Positions 1 to 10,900 of a DNA stretch of 64,000 bases are shown here, piece by piece. The stretch's first letter is position 1. Each line of letters starts with the position of its first letter. The notes under the pieces were generated by a model, which was given only the letters and a program-made list of their open reading frames with translations, ran no database searches and was not told the DNA's origin. This stretch comes from Phoronis australis (taxonomy: Eukaryota > Phoronida > Phoronidae), in assembly GCA_002633005.1 (NCBI GenBank), contig NMRA01000001.1:4706869-4770868 (forward strand), given 5' to 3'. A program made the position numbers and the translations under genes.

Positions 1-54
1 AAGTCTTCTTAATTGTTGGCAAAACATGGCCACGAACCCATACATTATTAGAAG
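1..54 (+). CDS. M1 aminopeptidase, partial exon (exon a)
   Basis: Coding from the window edge to the donor AAG|GTAAGT. The frame starts at base 2 and leaves two bases for the next exon. It encodes LLNCWQNMATNPYIIR, which fits the helical repeat just before the RYL motif of M1 enzymes. Confidence 0.8.
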
Positions 55-1671
55 GTAAGTCCTAGACGATATGTATGTAATGAATGTGTAATTACGTAAG
101 TTTCACTAGATTCCGTAAAACTTTTGAAGTTATCTACTGGCCATCACAAGCGTTATCCAACTGTGGTCTTGTGACTTGTGATAGTGTCGTGTTACTGTTA
201 TTATCCGTTGTTTAAACTTGATATGTATTGACTGGACCCTAACCCTTACTTAAAATGTTTACTAGAAAGACATGCTTTGGGATTGTTCTATTATTGTCAA
301 TATGAGATGCTTTTATGCACAATAGAGTTGCTGTTTGTCTATTCACCTGTCCACCTATAGGTACCTAAGTTATGCCTTACAACCTGATAAGATCAAGAGT
401 CAAGACGGTGTCTATGTAATTCAGTACATAGCAGCCAATCCTGCTGGAAGGACTCTAGCTTGGAACTTCATTAAACAAAATTGGTCAACTCTCTACGCTA
501 TGTAAGTTAACTTCGCACTGCTCTCATTTTTTATCGGCTAATTAATATTCGTGCTCTTTGGTGCACATCAGCGCTCCATGTTTCTGTTGTCTAATTAGTA
601 ATTTGATACATTTTTGTTTGAACATTTATTTGTCATTTCACCCCAAGCTGGACATTGCTGATCTTGGCAGTCACGAGTTCCTTAGCACTTAGCATTCACA
701 TAAGGCTTGTTGAGATGGACCATGATGCTTGAATGTGATGCAAACCCACTAAGATTAGGCAGCCTTTGTTGACTAGTTACTGATTCTAGTTAAATCATGT
801 CTGCCTTATTCACTTTGTGCTGATTCAAGTTAAACTGTGTCCGCCTTGTTGACTAGGCACTGATTCAAGTTAAATTATATTAAAACCTTGTTCACTAGGT
901 GCTGATTTGAGGTAAACCATCTCCGCCTTGTTGACTAGGTACTGATTGATGTTAAATCGTGTCTACCTTTTTCACTAGGTTCTGATTCAAGTTAAATCAT
1001 GTCGACCTTGTTCACTGGGTGCCGATTCAAGTTAAATTATGTCCACCTTGCTTTTAGGTGCCGATTCAAGTTAAATCATGTCCACCTTTTTCGATAGATG
1101 CTGATTCAAGTTAAATTATGTCTACCTTGTTCACTAGTTACTTATTCAAGGTAAATTATGTCTGCTTTGTTCCAGGTATCGTGACGGCCCGTTTATTTTG
1201 GACGACCTCATCAAAGGAGTCATTTCATTGTTGAGTTCTGACAAACTGTATACAGAGGTAGGACACGATCTTTTCAATACCCAGACATTATCTCTACCAA
1301 TATGACTTCAATGCCTAATAAATTATTTGCTGTTTTGCACAAATGATGTTTTTAAATATTGTTTCAGCAACTTCTCTGCTATGCTGGTAGCTGTGTGGTT
1401 ACATCAAAACATGAAATAGTACCCTGGAGGTCATTGCTCTTGCATTTGATAATCAAACTTTTAAGTGAAGTTGGCTAAGTATTATGACAAAGTGGTAATG
1501 CTAAGTGATTGGTTTACTTACATTCAGGTGCAGCAGTTTTTTGACAGCAAACAGTTGTCGAGTCACATGGCTGTACAGCAGGGTCTGGAGCTTATCAAGA
1601 TACATGCTGACTGGAGGCGGAGTCAGGTGCCTGTCATACGCAGATGGTTGGAGGGACAGGTCTCAGCTTGA
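1..1671 (+). CDS. M1-family aminopeptidase, C-terminal part (ANPEP/ENPEP-like)
   Basis: This is the 3' end of a zinc metallo-aminopeptidase gene. Four exons (1-54, 361-501, 1176-1257, 1528-1671) join in phase to encode 139 residues and a TGA stop; the 5' part lies outside the window. The visible protein is the C-terminal helical (ERAP1_C-type) domain, which caps the active-site cleft in M1 enzymes. It shows the family patterns RRYLSYALQP, KIKSQD, IAANPAGRTLAWNFIKQNW and, near the end, LELIKIHADW. The HEXXH and GAMEN motifs would be upstream, so catalytic competence cannot be judged. Human relatives are type II membrane ectopeptidases that remove N-terminal residues from peptides. The pattern is closest, by eye and from memory, to aminopeptidase N and glutamyl aminopeptidase. 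Intron 2 carries a 40-bp minisatellite that runs into the exon 3 acceptor. The paralogue assignment is uncertain; membership of the M1 family is firm. Confidence 0.9.
361..501 (+). CDS. M1 aminopeptidase exon b
   Basis: Acceptor CTATAG at 360 and donor AT|GTAAGT after 501. It carries the best conserved stretch of the C-terminal domain (KIKSQD, then LAWNFIKQNW). Phases match both neighbours. Confidence 0.92.
763..1175 (+). repeat. 40-bp minisatellite carrying the exon c splice acceptor
   Basis: About ten tandem units of 40 bp (consensus core CCTTGTTCACTAGGTGCTG, then ATTCAAGTTAAATYATGTC) fill the end of aminopeptidase intron 2. The true acceptor, CTTTGTTCCAG|GTATCGTG, is in register with the CCTTGTTCACTAG|GTRCTG part of each unit. 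Most units therefore contain a pyrimidine tract, an AG and exon-like GT bases. This was read directly; percent identities were not computed. Confidence 0.9.
1176..1257 (+). CDS. M1 aminopeptidase exon c
   Basis: The acceptor TTTGTTCCAG ends at 1175 and the donor GAG|GTAGGA follows 1257. It encodes MYRDGPFILDDLIKGVISLL (first codon split). The acceptor is the last member of a 40-bp tandem array whose units carry look-alike acceptors. Confidence 0.92.
1528..1671 (+). CDS. M1 aminopeptidase terminal exon
   Basis: The acceptor ACATTCAG ends at 1527 and the TGA stop is at 1669-1671. It encodes 47 residues that finish with an amphipathic helix (LELIKIHADWRRSQVPVIRR), typical of the last helix of M1 ectopeptidases. 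Confidence 0.92.
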   Translation: MQQFFDSKQLSSHMAVQQGLELIKIHADWRRSQVPVIRRWLEGQVSA

Positions 1672-4640
1672 GTACTACATTGTAAAGATGTGATGGGGGG
1701 GGAGGTCCTTGTTTTAACTAGAGGGGTACTGCTGTAGTTTTAATGAATAATAGGGTTGTGTTGTTTGCATGCTCAGGTGTCTCTTAATTTTTTTTCCATT
1801 GAGTTGACTTAAATATGCAGACAACAAGTGAATGGTGACCTCCATAAAGTTGTTACTGCTGGTTGTGTTGTAACCTTACGAGACGACAAACACTAAAACA
1901 AGAGACTAGCCATTTTGTAAACCAGGCTGAAACCACATTGTATTCCCAGAACTTGTCGCAAATCACTTCATTGGCTGATCAAGCTTCAACAATTCTTTCT
2001 GTGGAAAGAGAAGATTCAACATAAAACTAAGCTATAAGAACGACTGAATTACATAATGACTGCTAATTATTACAAATAGTTACTGTAAAATATTAGACAT
2101 TGATCCAATGGCCATTTTACCAAGGTAAGTTTTTAAATTTTTAATCCAAATTATTCATCAAAATGATTGCTAAGCTAAATTTGAACGTTCAAGTAAAAGG
2201 ATATTATTCTCAAGTCTGTATAATGTGTAGATACTGTAAAGTTTGAAGCAAAGTTTCACTATAGTTGGTTCATTTTTCATGTTACACTGGCATGATTGAA
2301 AAATGCAAAGTGGTGCCAGTTGAGCTATGGTCTCGGCATGTCCAGCTTCAACAATATAAAATGGGAACAATTAAGGTAGGAGAATTTCACAGACAGTGCT
2401 TGTTATTAAAATAATGTAATTTCAGGAAAATGTATTTTGTCAAAAATGAGTTTCTCACCAAATGGCTTTTTTAATGTTCATGCATAATGTTGCATTATTC
2501 ATTTGGGAACAATGTCTTCTGAAGCATTTTGACAACATCACACTCAGAAGTGGAAGCCATTTCCGTCTGAAATTTCTGTTCTGAATCAGTTGGAACATGT
2601 ATTAGCATGCCTGCTGTTAGTAAACAAACACGCACTTAAAACTTTCCAGTGTAACGTGCAGGTATAATATGTGCCATGCATGTGCGGAAAGTCATTTTTT
2701 TTCAAACTACTTAAAGTTTGTGACTGTTAAGTTGTGCAATCAAAGTTCTGCTTAATGGTTTTCATTCTGTAGTTTTGTATGGTGGTATCTGTTATTGATA
2801 GTGCTAAGGGCTGTTCCAGTAAAATCTGTATGGGAGGGCGGGAAGGCACTTTTTTTCGCACTCACCACCTATGTTTTTCATTTATTTCTTCAGCCCACCA
2901 CCTGTAATTTTTTATAAGTTTGAAATGCAACCACCCATAATTTTGTTTTTGTTGTTCTTGTTGTTGACTGCACAAGTGCTTGAGTTTATTTGTTCCTGGA
3001 TCACCACTGACGTCATTCATTACTAAGAAAACATATGTTTCTTATATATGGTTATTAGCCATCGAAAAAATCGAGCGCCTTTTGTTGACTGGTGTTATGG
3101 GCATGTCGATGGGGAGATCGGAGGGAGTGAAAAAGTCGAAGCTTTTTGCAAGTTGCGTTTTAGTTTTAGTAATAGTTGATTCTGTGCGGATTGTTTATAA
3201 AACTTACTGAAATTACCCACCATCAAACATTTATGGGACGACTTGTAAATTTTTATTTTTTTGAAGTTCGACCACCAGCCATTTTGAATTTAAATCAAAC
3301 TTAATCACCCATAAATTTTTATTTCAATTATCTTCCCCCCTTCCACACGGATTTTACTGGAACAGCCCTAATGTAACTTGAAGAAAGTGGTCGATATTAT
3401 ACTGGGGCCTCAGCCTGAGGGCCAGGTCGCTGTATAGCAGTGACATGCTTGTGTGTGCTGTGATGTTTTATTCTAAACTTATTGTGCGTAGTCCCACAGA
3501 ATTGTAGGACAATGATCTGATTTGTTGTTGTCATATCTAAATAGTATGGGTAATTAATATTCTTGAGACTTGTGCTTGACAGTTAAAACTGCTCAAGTGA
3601 TGACAAGACTATAATTTGTAAATAATTAGTCTTCAGAATTGAAGTGAAAGCTTGTCAACTATTTATTGTCATATTCGTGATGTATTCTAGTGTGTAACAA
3701 TACTTTGTCCTGTTGATAGTCTACAACTTTTAGTGTCATAAAAGCCCTGTTGTAAACTCGAATTTTATGAAAGAAACTGACCTTTGATATTGGGTACTTA
3801 GCACTCAGGTAAAGAGTGGCTTCTGGACATAGATTGAAAGAAATGTTACACTTTTACAAAAGGGTTATCAAAAACAGGACTGAAGTGATTTTCATGAAAA
3901 AATTCTAATTGTATGAAATTAAGAATTTAATTTCTACAGGATTTCTTTCAGGAACTTTATACGTTTACTTTATATTTAAAATCTAGTTTTGTAAATATTT
4001 GGCTAATTGTGAAACTTGTCACTAAGGTCCTTCATAACCTAAAACTACATTTCTTCGATATTTAACTGCCTGAATGAATGAATTCAATATTCCTTACCTT
4101 GATATGACTTTATTTCCTTTGCTAACACCAAAACTATTGATAACTGGAAAAGAGGCTTCAGTATATTGGGGGTGTACATGCCACCCAACTCATTCAGCAA
4201 CAATTAGGGTCTTGTAAGTGTGGTAATGTTTTTGAATTCCTTCAGTTTAGAATTGAACACTATTGGAAACCCCTTGTAAGTGATCGTCGTTTTACAAAGA
4301 TGTGCTCACAGTGCAATACTCGCAACTTCCTAGGGACAGTCGCATGATGGTAATGACTCTGATGCAGGAACTACTGAAAGTATAGAATGATGTAGTCCTG
4401 CTATTTGGTTCTCCAAGAAACTTGGAAAAAGTGGTTACCGGGCAGTTGTAATATGTAGAACTGTTAAGATCAGCCATATTGTACTGCAATATTAATGTGA
4501 TTAGAAAACATCAGGTGAGTTTTTGTTGTACGTTCTGTTGTTTAACTCTGTTGTGTTACAGAATGCCTATTAATATCGTTGCAACTGTAAATAAAAATGT
4601 GACGTGAATTTCTATACTTATTTGAATAAAGCTTTATTTT
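1672..4640 (+). other. probable 3' UTR / downstream flank of the aminopeptidase gene
   Basis: No coding exon is visible between the stop codon and about 4.64 kb. A plausible poly(A) signal AATAAA is at 4625-4630, with TAAATAAAAATG just before it, but a nearer cleavage site cannot be excluded. The stretch is AT-rich and holds one DNA transposon copy (2808-3368). Confidence 0.35.
2808..3368 (+). mobile_element. non-autonomous DNA transposon (MITE), copy 1, TSD TAA
   Basis: The 561-bp element begins GGGCTGTTCCAGTAAAATCT and ends with the near-perfect inverse, GATTTTACTGGAACAGCCC. It is flanked on both sides by TAA (2805-2807 and 3369-3371). A 3-bp TNA duplication with GGG-starting terminal inverted repeats fits the PIF/Harbinger type, but no transposase is present. 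A 76-codon frame (2980-3210) is also kept in the second copy. Confidence 0.85.
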
Positions 4641-4750
4641 CTTGACTGTGTATTGAAAGCCAATCCTGTTGCGTGTGAAAGCTCCAGACAAAAGAACAAC
4701 CTCAGAGTACGATCCGTTTTATTGGGACACCCATACTCTGTATCAGCTGA

Positions 4751-5837
4751 TCCTGGGTCCCATTTCATGAAACTGTTCTGCCTAAACTCTGACCGAATTT
4801 GGGTTAACTTAAGACCAAAATGTCTTTGCCACTTTTCATGTGAAATATGCCTAAGCCAAGACTGAAGGTTAGCCTGCTATGGAGTAGGCTAAAGGTTGGA
4901 CTTTTGGGTCTAAATGACCAAAATTTAGTGCTTTCACCACTGTAAACTGTTGAGGGCTGTTCCAGCAAAATCTGTGTGGGAGGGGGGGGGGGGNTTTGAT
5001 TTAAATTCAAAATGGCTGGTGGTCGTACTTCAAAAAAATAAAAATTTACAGGTCGTTGTTGTTTCATTGGGCCATAAATGTTTGATGGTGGGTACTTTTA
5101 GTAAATTTTATAAACAATCCGCACAGAATCAAAAACTGAAACAAAAATGCAACTTGCAAAAAGCTCCAACTTTTTCATTCCCTCCGATCTCCTCACTGGC
5201 ATGTCCATAACACCATTTAACCACAGGTGCTCAAATTTCTCGATGGCTAATAACCATATATAAGAAACATATGTTTTCTTAGTAATGAATGACGTTAGTG
5301 GTGATGGAGGAACAGATAAACTCAAGCGCCTGTGCAGTCAACCACAAGAACAAAAAAAATTACGGGTGATTGCATTTCAAACTTATAAAAAATTACGGGT
5401 GGTAGGCTGAAGAAATAAATGAAAAATATGGGTGGTGGGTGCGAAAAAAAGGTGCCTTCCCCCCTCCTATACAGATTTTACTGGAACAGCCCTGAACAAA
5501 TTTTGTTGATATTTTTCACAATCTATTATCCCTAAGCAATGTCAAAATTGAAGCCCGCTTTCAATCCGGGAACTGCCAAGGGTAGTACGACTTACCAACA
5601 CATACAAAATATTTTCCAGCAAACGAGATCCCAGTTGTATCAAATATGCTAATACCGCCTCACTCAGATAGCTCACCAATGTCAAAAAGAGATATCAATT
5701 TCTGTCTTAAGTTAAGACCGGAACGATCTTTTCTGAAATTTCGTGTTTGGTCTTAACTTCGCCTGAATTTCGGTCTTAACTTACTGGACAAATTTTTGGT
5801 CTTTAGTCAGTTTTCATGAAATGAGCACCTGGGATCA
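4751..5837. mobile_element. repeat with inverted ends, host of a nested MITE
   Basis: The left end, CTGGGTCCCATTTCATGAAA, and the right end, TTTTCATGAAATGAGCACC followed by TGGGATCA, are imperfect inverted repeats. Further inward both sides contain GGTCTTAAGTTAAG-like stretches in opposite sense. The element is interrupted by the 539-bp MITE at 4954-5492, so it is the older insertion. Its class is unknown to me. Confidence 0.6.
4954..5492 (-). mobile_element. non-autonomous DNA transposon (MITE), copy 2, TSD TGA
   Basis: This is the inverted relative of the element at 2808-3368, with the same terminal inverted repeats (GGGCTGTTCCAG / CTGGAACAGCCC). It is flanked by TGA on both sides (4951-4953 and 5493-5495). 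One base within a G run (4994) is unresolved. The 75-codon frame on the minus strand (5098-5325) is clearly homologous to that in copy 1 and uninterrupted. Confidence 0.85.
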
Positions 5838-7580
5838 TGACTGTATTAAAATAAAATAATCAAGAAAGCAATATGTTGCAAGAAAAGCCAGTTTCATGAC
5901 AACCCTGTGTTTTGTTGAACAAATAGTATCGTAACAAAATAATGACCACGTTTAAAGTTCATTTTTGTTTTTGGCTGTAATATTTCCAAAAAGTGAAATG
6001 CAGTAACTGAACTGGTCAGTCTGTTGTAATGAATAAGCTTTCAGTGTTTGATGTCTTATAATTGGATTGAGACTACATTACAGAATACAAACTTCAGACT
6101 ATACAAAATGCTCTAAACCAACCTTAATGGCACCACCTGGCCATGGGTGTGATACAGCACACCTTCACTAACTCGCATACAACACTAGCAGTCACTGAAC
6201 ACTGGCTAACATTCATCACAACCACAAACAGTACCAACAGGTGGCACCACATTCTTCACCAGAACAAAATTGCCATCAACATGCAGCTTATGACTTCTAA
6301 AACCAGTTTGGTTTTAGAGCAATATTTGATTCCCGTAAACTCGAATAAGTAGATAGTTATATTAATATAAAATGCACAAAATAGACACTGCAATGACTTC
6401 CTTACCAATTAAATACGTGAACTTGCTCGCGATACATTCATTGCTGTTAGCTGCTATTTTGTTTGTTTTGATTTTTCACCAGATGTCACTACAAGACAAG
6501 CCAGCCAGAAGGCAAACTTGTGCCACAGTTTTGATTGATGGGTTGACAACGTACAGATGAGAGTATTCAACAAAGTTATTGCTATTTGTTGCCAGATACA
6601 ACAGCATATTGCAAACAAAAGTTGCTATAATATGAACGGTAAAATACTTAAAACTGATCCCTCAGACCTGCTCTACCAATGAGCCTTGGCTTGTTTTGAT
6701 ACAGGCTGGCGTCCACGTCTTGCATTAATCTGAATTATTCCACGATTGCTTAATAAAATACAACAAAAGCGACAAGCAGATCAAAAATAAAACAGCACCG
6801 AATAAACAGCGCCATGGTAAACAGTAACTATGGCAACTGTTCGTTAATGCTATATACAAACTAGCAACTTAGGAGTAAGCTAAAATGAGTAGGTAAGCTC
6901 GCATGACTTTCCAGCACAGGATGAAGTCAAACAATGAGACCCTGCAGAGGGACAGTCGGAAACGATTGGTGCAGGATAGATACAAGCAGTGTAGAGATAT
7001 ACAGTCAGCTCCACGCATTGGGTAGACTTGCCAGCATATCTATGTGTGTTTACAGCGCCTGTAAGAATACACACGAAAACAGTTAAGTGGCAAAATAGTT
7101 GAATGGTAGGCTGTTCATCGTGTTTAATTTTCATTTTGTCTTTTACAAGTAAGTACATATTAACCATCAGTTTGTGATAAATACTGGCAAAATACACACA
7201 AGCAAACTTTCTGACAGTTTTTTCAGATTCAGTACATGACACTCCAGTGTTATACAAGATTCTTCTATGAACACTATGTGATAAACTTTAGGACTTATTG
7301 AAAACAATCCTTGAGCCAGTGTACAAGAGCCACCGTAGATGGAGAGCTATGTGCCTTGAATAAAGAGGAGCACAGCTCAAACCTGCACCAAAATGAACCG
7401 TGAGAATTTCGTCTTTCCAGGTGAGCCAAATGTCTTGTTCGAATTCTTCCCTCTGGTGAATGTAAATCCTCCTAGTATGATGGAAAAGTGAGGTATGTGC
7501 TTTGCCTATTACCTTTGACAGCCACTGAATCACCTGACAACAAGTCTCTCTTGCTGGCTCATTGTAATCGTGTGCACTAA
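5838..7580. other. intergenic DNA, no gene seen
   Basis: Between the nested repeat and the KIF23 3' end I see no exon with family similarity. The open frames here are short and resemble no protein I know. KIF23 and the aminopeptidase gene converge here, tail to tail. Confidence 0.6.
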
Positions 7581-7581
7581 A

Positions 7582-7587
7582 TTTATT
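7582..7587 (-). terminator. candidate KIF23 poly(A) signal (AATAAA)
   Basis: TTTATT on the plus strand reads AATAAA in the KIF23 sense, about 240 bases after the stop codon. Plausible position only. Confidence 0.35.
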
Positions 7588-7823
7588 TGTTTACTAATCA
7601 ATGAGAATTTTGCTCGCTGTCTGCAGGTAGCCGCATCAAGACATGAGCTGAGCAATAGTTCACTTGAGGCTGACAGTTGAGCGCGCAGCTTTCAACCTAC
7701 AGTGACCCTAACAACTCGATGTCCTTAAGCTCCATGTGAATGATGCTTTAGACAGACCCGCCCCCGCCCCCCCCCAGGTGCACCTCAGGTGTCCACACAC
7801 ACAGGAGACCGAGCCTGCCTTAC

Positions 7824-7920
7824 TTACTTCTGATGTCCCACAATGCCTGTTGCACACCTGGTCTCAACGTCCGTCCAGTCACCCTCATTAACCGGATGCT
7901 CTTCCTCGTATGACCTCTTC
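7824..7920 (-). CDS. KIF23: KIF23 exon 24 (C-terminus)
   Basis: Encodes [32 protein letters not shown] and a TAA stop. RKRS lies where vertebrates have an Aurora B site, and DWTDVETRC is conserved. The stop overlaps a good donor consensus (CAGAA|GTAAGT), so a further, longer C-terminal exon is possible. Confidence 0.88.
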
Positions 7921-10900
7921 CTGGAAACAATGAGGTAGAAATTAACAACCAGGGTGGTTATAAATTATCGAGAACAGGTGTAAATTAACAAGGGGTCGAC
8001 AAATGTTCTGAGGATAAGAATGTGTTTTTTTTACATGTCAAACAGAAGCCAAATTTTCAATTTTATTACATAAACAAGTTGGCCCCTTTGGGACCAGGGT
8101 GCCTTGCAGAACATATTTCTGTAAATGCAAAATCACACAAAATCATGCGAAAGTATTGCGCGAGACTTTGCTAGCACAACCTAACAGAATGGCGTCCGCT
8201 GAAGTGATTGGTCGATGAGGCTGGAATATTTATAGAATTCATGAATTAACTGTTTCTATTCCACAAGCAATGACTCCAGGCCACAAGTGCATAAAGTAAA
8301 GTCTGAGGTCTGTGAAACACAGCCGTGTGTGCAGACCTACCTGTCACCAGGTGACGTCTGTTTTAATGTCTCCACATCATTAAAGATAACAGCAGTACCG
8401 CCACCAGCAGTTGGCATGATGTCTCCCTGATAGAAACAAGATACATGGTCACACAAACTACTAACTATCAAGCCAACGAAATACATATTTACTTGACTTC
8501 GTTTTGATAACAGACTATATTTATCAGGTCAATGCCCAGGAGATTTCGAGTGGAAAACTAAAAAAAACTAGGGAGGAGTTAAGCTGAGTATGAGTGTTTG
8601 AATCAGTAATAAATTTTTGAAGTCCTGACGGTAAAGAAAGTTGTAATAAGCCACTTCACAGGTGATGTTAAATATTGACTACTAAGCATCTTGATCTCAG
8701 CATCAACAGATACACCATACCTTGAATATCTTGGTCTCATTATCAACAGATATACCATATCTTGAATATGTTGGTCTCAGTATCAACAGATATACCATAC
8801 TTTGAATATCTTGGTCTCAGTATCAACAAATATGCTATACCTTGAATATCTTGGTCTCAGTATCAACAGATATCTCTTACCTTGAATATCTTGGTCTCTA
8901 TATCACCCTTCTTGTCCTGCTCCTGATGAGTAATCATGTACTTGGATGCCTTCTGTGCCGAGGTGACGGTCAGTTTTGTCAGTGACTTCCTCTTGGACAT
9001 GCGCGGCTGCAAGATGGTGTCTGTCTCCACGTTGTTCACTGGTGTGTGCACTACCCACATTTCATTGCCCACAGACTTGGAGCGGCGCCGTCCATGCACC
9101 ACCGGCGTAGACGTCTGGTAAGAAGAGCAGGTTAATATGAAGACACGCTGGATTATGCATTAACCAAGAACCAATCAAGGTGAGGTAGGGCCGTACAAAA
9201 TTCCAAACTTTGATAATTCCGGAACTTCCCACCTCAGAAATTCAAATGGCTGACTGGGTTTGTATGACACTTTCACATACCAGACTTTATGCACTGTTCT
9301 ACAAAACGGAGTTAGGAATTGTTTTTTACAATGTTCCACTTTTGCATGAGGGGCTATCCAATAATGTATATGATTTTTATGATAAAACTCAGAAGTTGCA
9401 TTAAATGTACTAGTTCAAATGTAATAACATTTTTGAGATTTCATCTTGAACTTTGAAATTTTGCCATCTTACCTTTCCCTTTTTTCCTGAATTTTACTAA
9501 AGACATCGCCATGTGACCCAATTAATGACTGATTTTGAATTTTAAACCAATCTAAATCTGCAGATTTCTACTATCAGAAAATATAAATATGTATGTTGTT
9601 TTTAACTAAATGCATAGACTTGTTGATAAGTTCGTTCATAATCATAACACAATCACATAGGTACACTTGTGTTTCACAACATAATACCCCGTTCATAACC
9701 ATAACACAATCACATAGGTACACGTGAGTTTCACAACATAATACCCCGTTCATAATCATAACACAATCACATAGGTACACTTGTGTTTCACAACATAATA
9801 CCCCGTTCATAATCATAACACAATCACATAGGTACACTTGTGTTTCACAACATAATACCCCGTTCATAATCATAACACAATCACATAGGTACACTTGTGT
9901 TTCACAACACAATACCCTCATGTAAACGACTGAGTGTAACATTGGCATTCACTACTTTGTTGTCTATCTCGTCATAGCTGAATCACTTTTAACACAGCTG
10001 AATCACAGTTATCTATAGCACTGTCTACTCTTCACTATGCGCACTTACTCCTTCAGTCTACAAGTTACCATGACAATAATTTCCCGTACTATAACACATA
10101 ATCACAATTTAAAGCAACTATCAACAAAGAAATACGCCTTCTGACAAAAACTAATTTTCTTCTAAGAGATCACTTAATAGGTCTCATATTGTTCCTTACT
10201 TTTAATAGATTGGAAGCGATTCTTTGGCTGGGAAAAACTACCAGTTCATTATTGGTCGAGACTGGGCCCAATGAGTTGGTGTAACACAGAGAGCACAGTA
10301 ATGAGCAATAAGTCGGTTGTTGCCACATCCAAAACATTTCACGTGTGTGAGAAACAAGTCAACAAGTCGTCTAAATCAAAAATTGTTTTTTTTTTGGCAG
10401 AAGGTGAGTCTTGTGGTGGCATAAGATTATGTAGACCTTTATAGACATGACTGTGCATTTAGTCTTATATCTATAAAACCATAGATTTTAATTCTGACAG
10501 AGAAAATATATAATCTTTTGTGAAAGTAGCAAACCTGTTGAATTTGATTTCTGACTTCATACCAATCTGGATCACGTAAATAATTGTCTTTTTATTAAAA
10601 TTTAGCAAAAAAGGTACATCCATAGAAAAACGATATCAACAACACGACCAAGTTTTGTTCATTATAAATATTCAAGATGAAATCTCAAAAACATTGTTAC
10701 AGTTGTCTATTAAATTATATCGTTTTCATTTTATGCCATTTTTGCTTTTTCATAAAAATCATAAAAGACCAAATTTATTATAGCCCCCCATGCAAAAGTG
10801 GGACATTTTAAAAACAAGCAGTGCGTAAAACATGGGATCTGGAAGTTTTATATGAATCTGATCAGCTATGTCTTAGATATGGTGATCTAAAGCTAGCCAA

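Noticed and set aside
2980-3210. 76-codon frame as a protein gene
   Set aside because: It lies wholly inside a non-autonomous transposon and has no known domain. Kept only as an observation because the second copy has it too.
9574-9948. 124-codon minus-strand frame with repeated Cys-rich 19-residue units
   Set aside because: It is a 57-bp tandem repeat; a unit length divisible by three keeps the frame open. No splice or start context, and it lies in a KIF23 intron.
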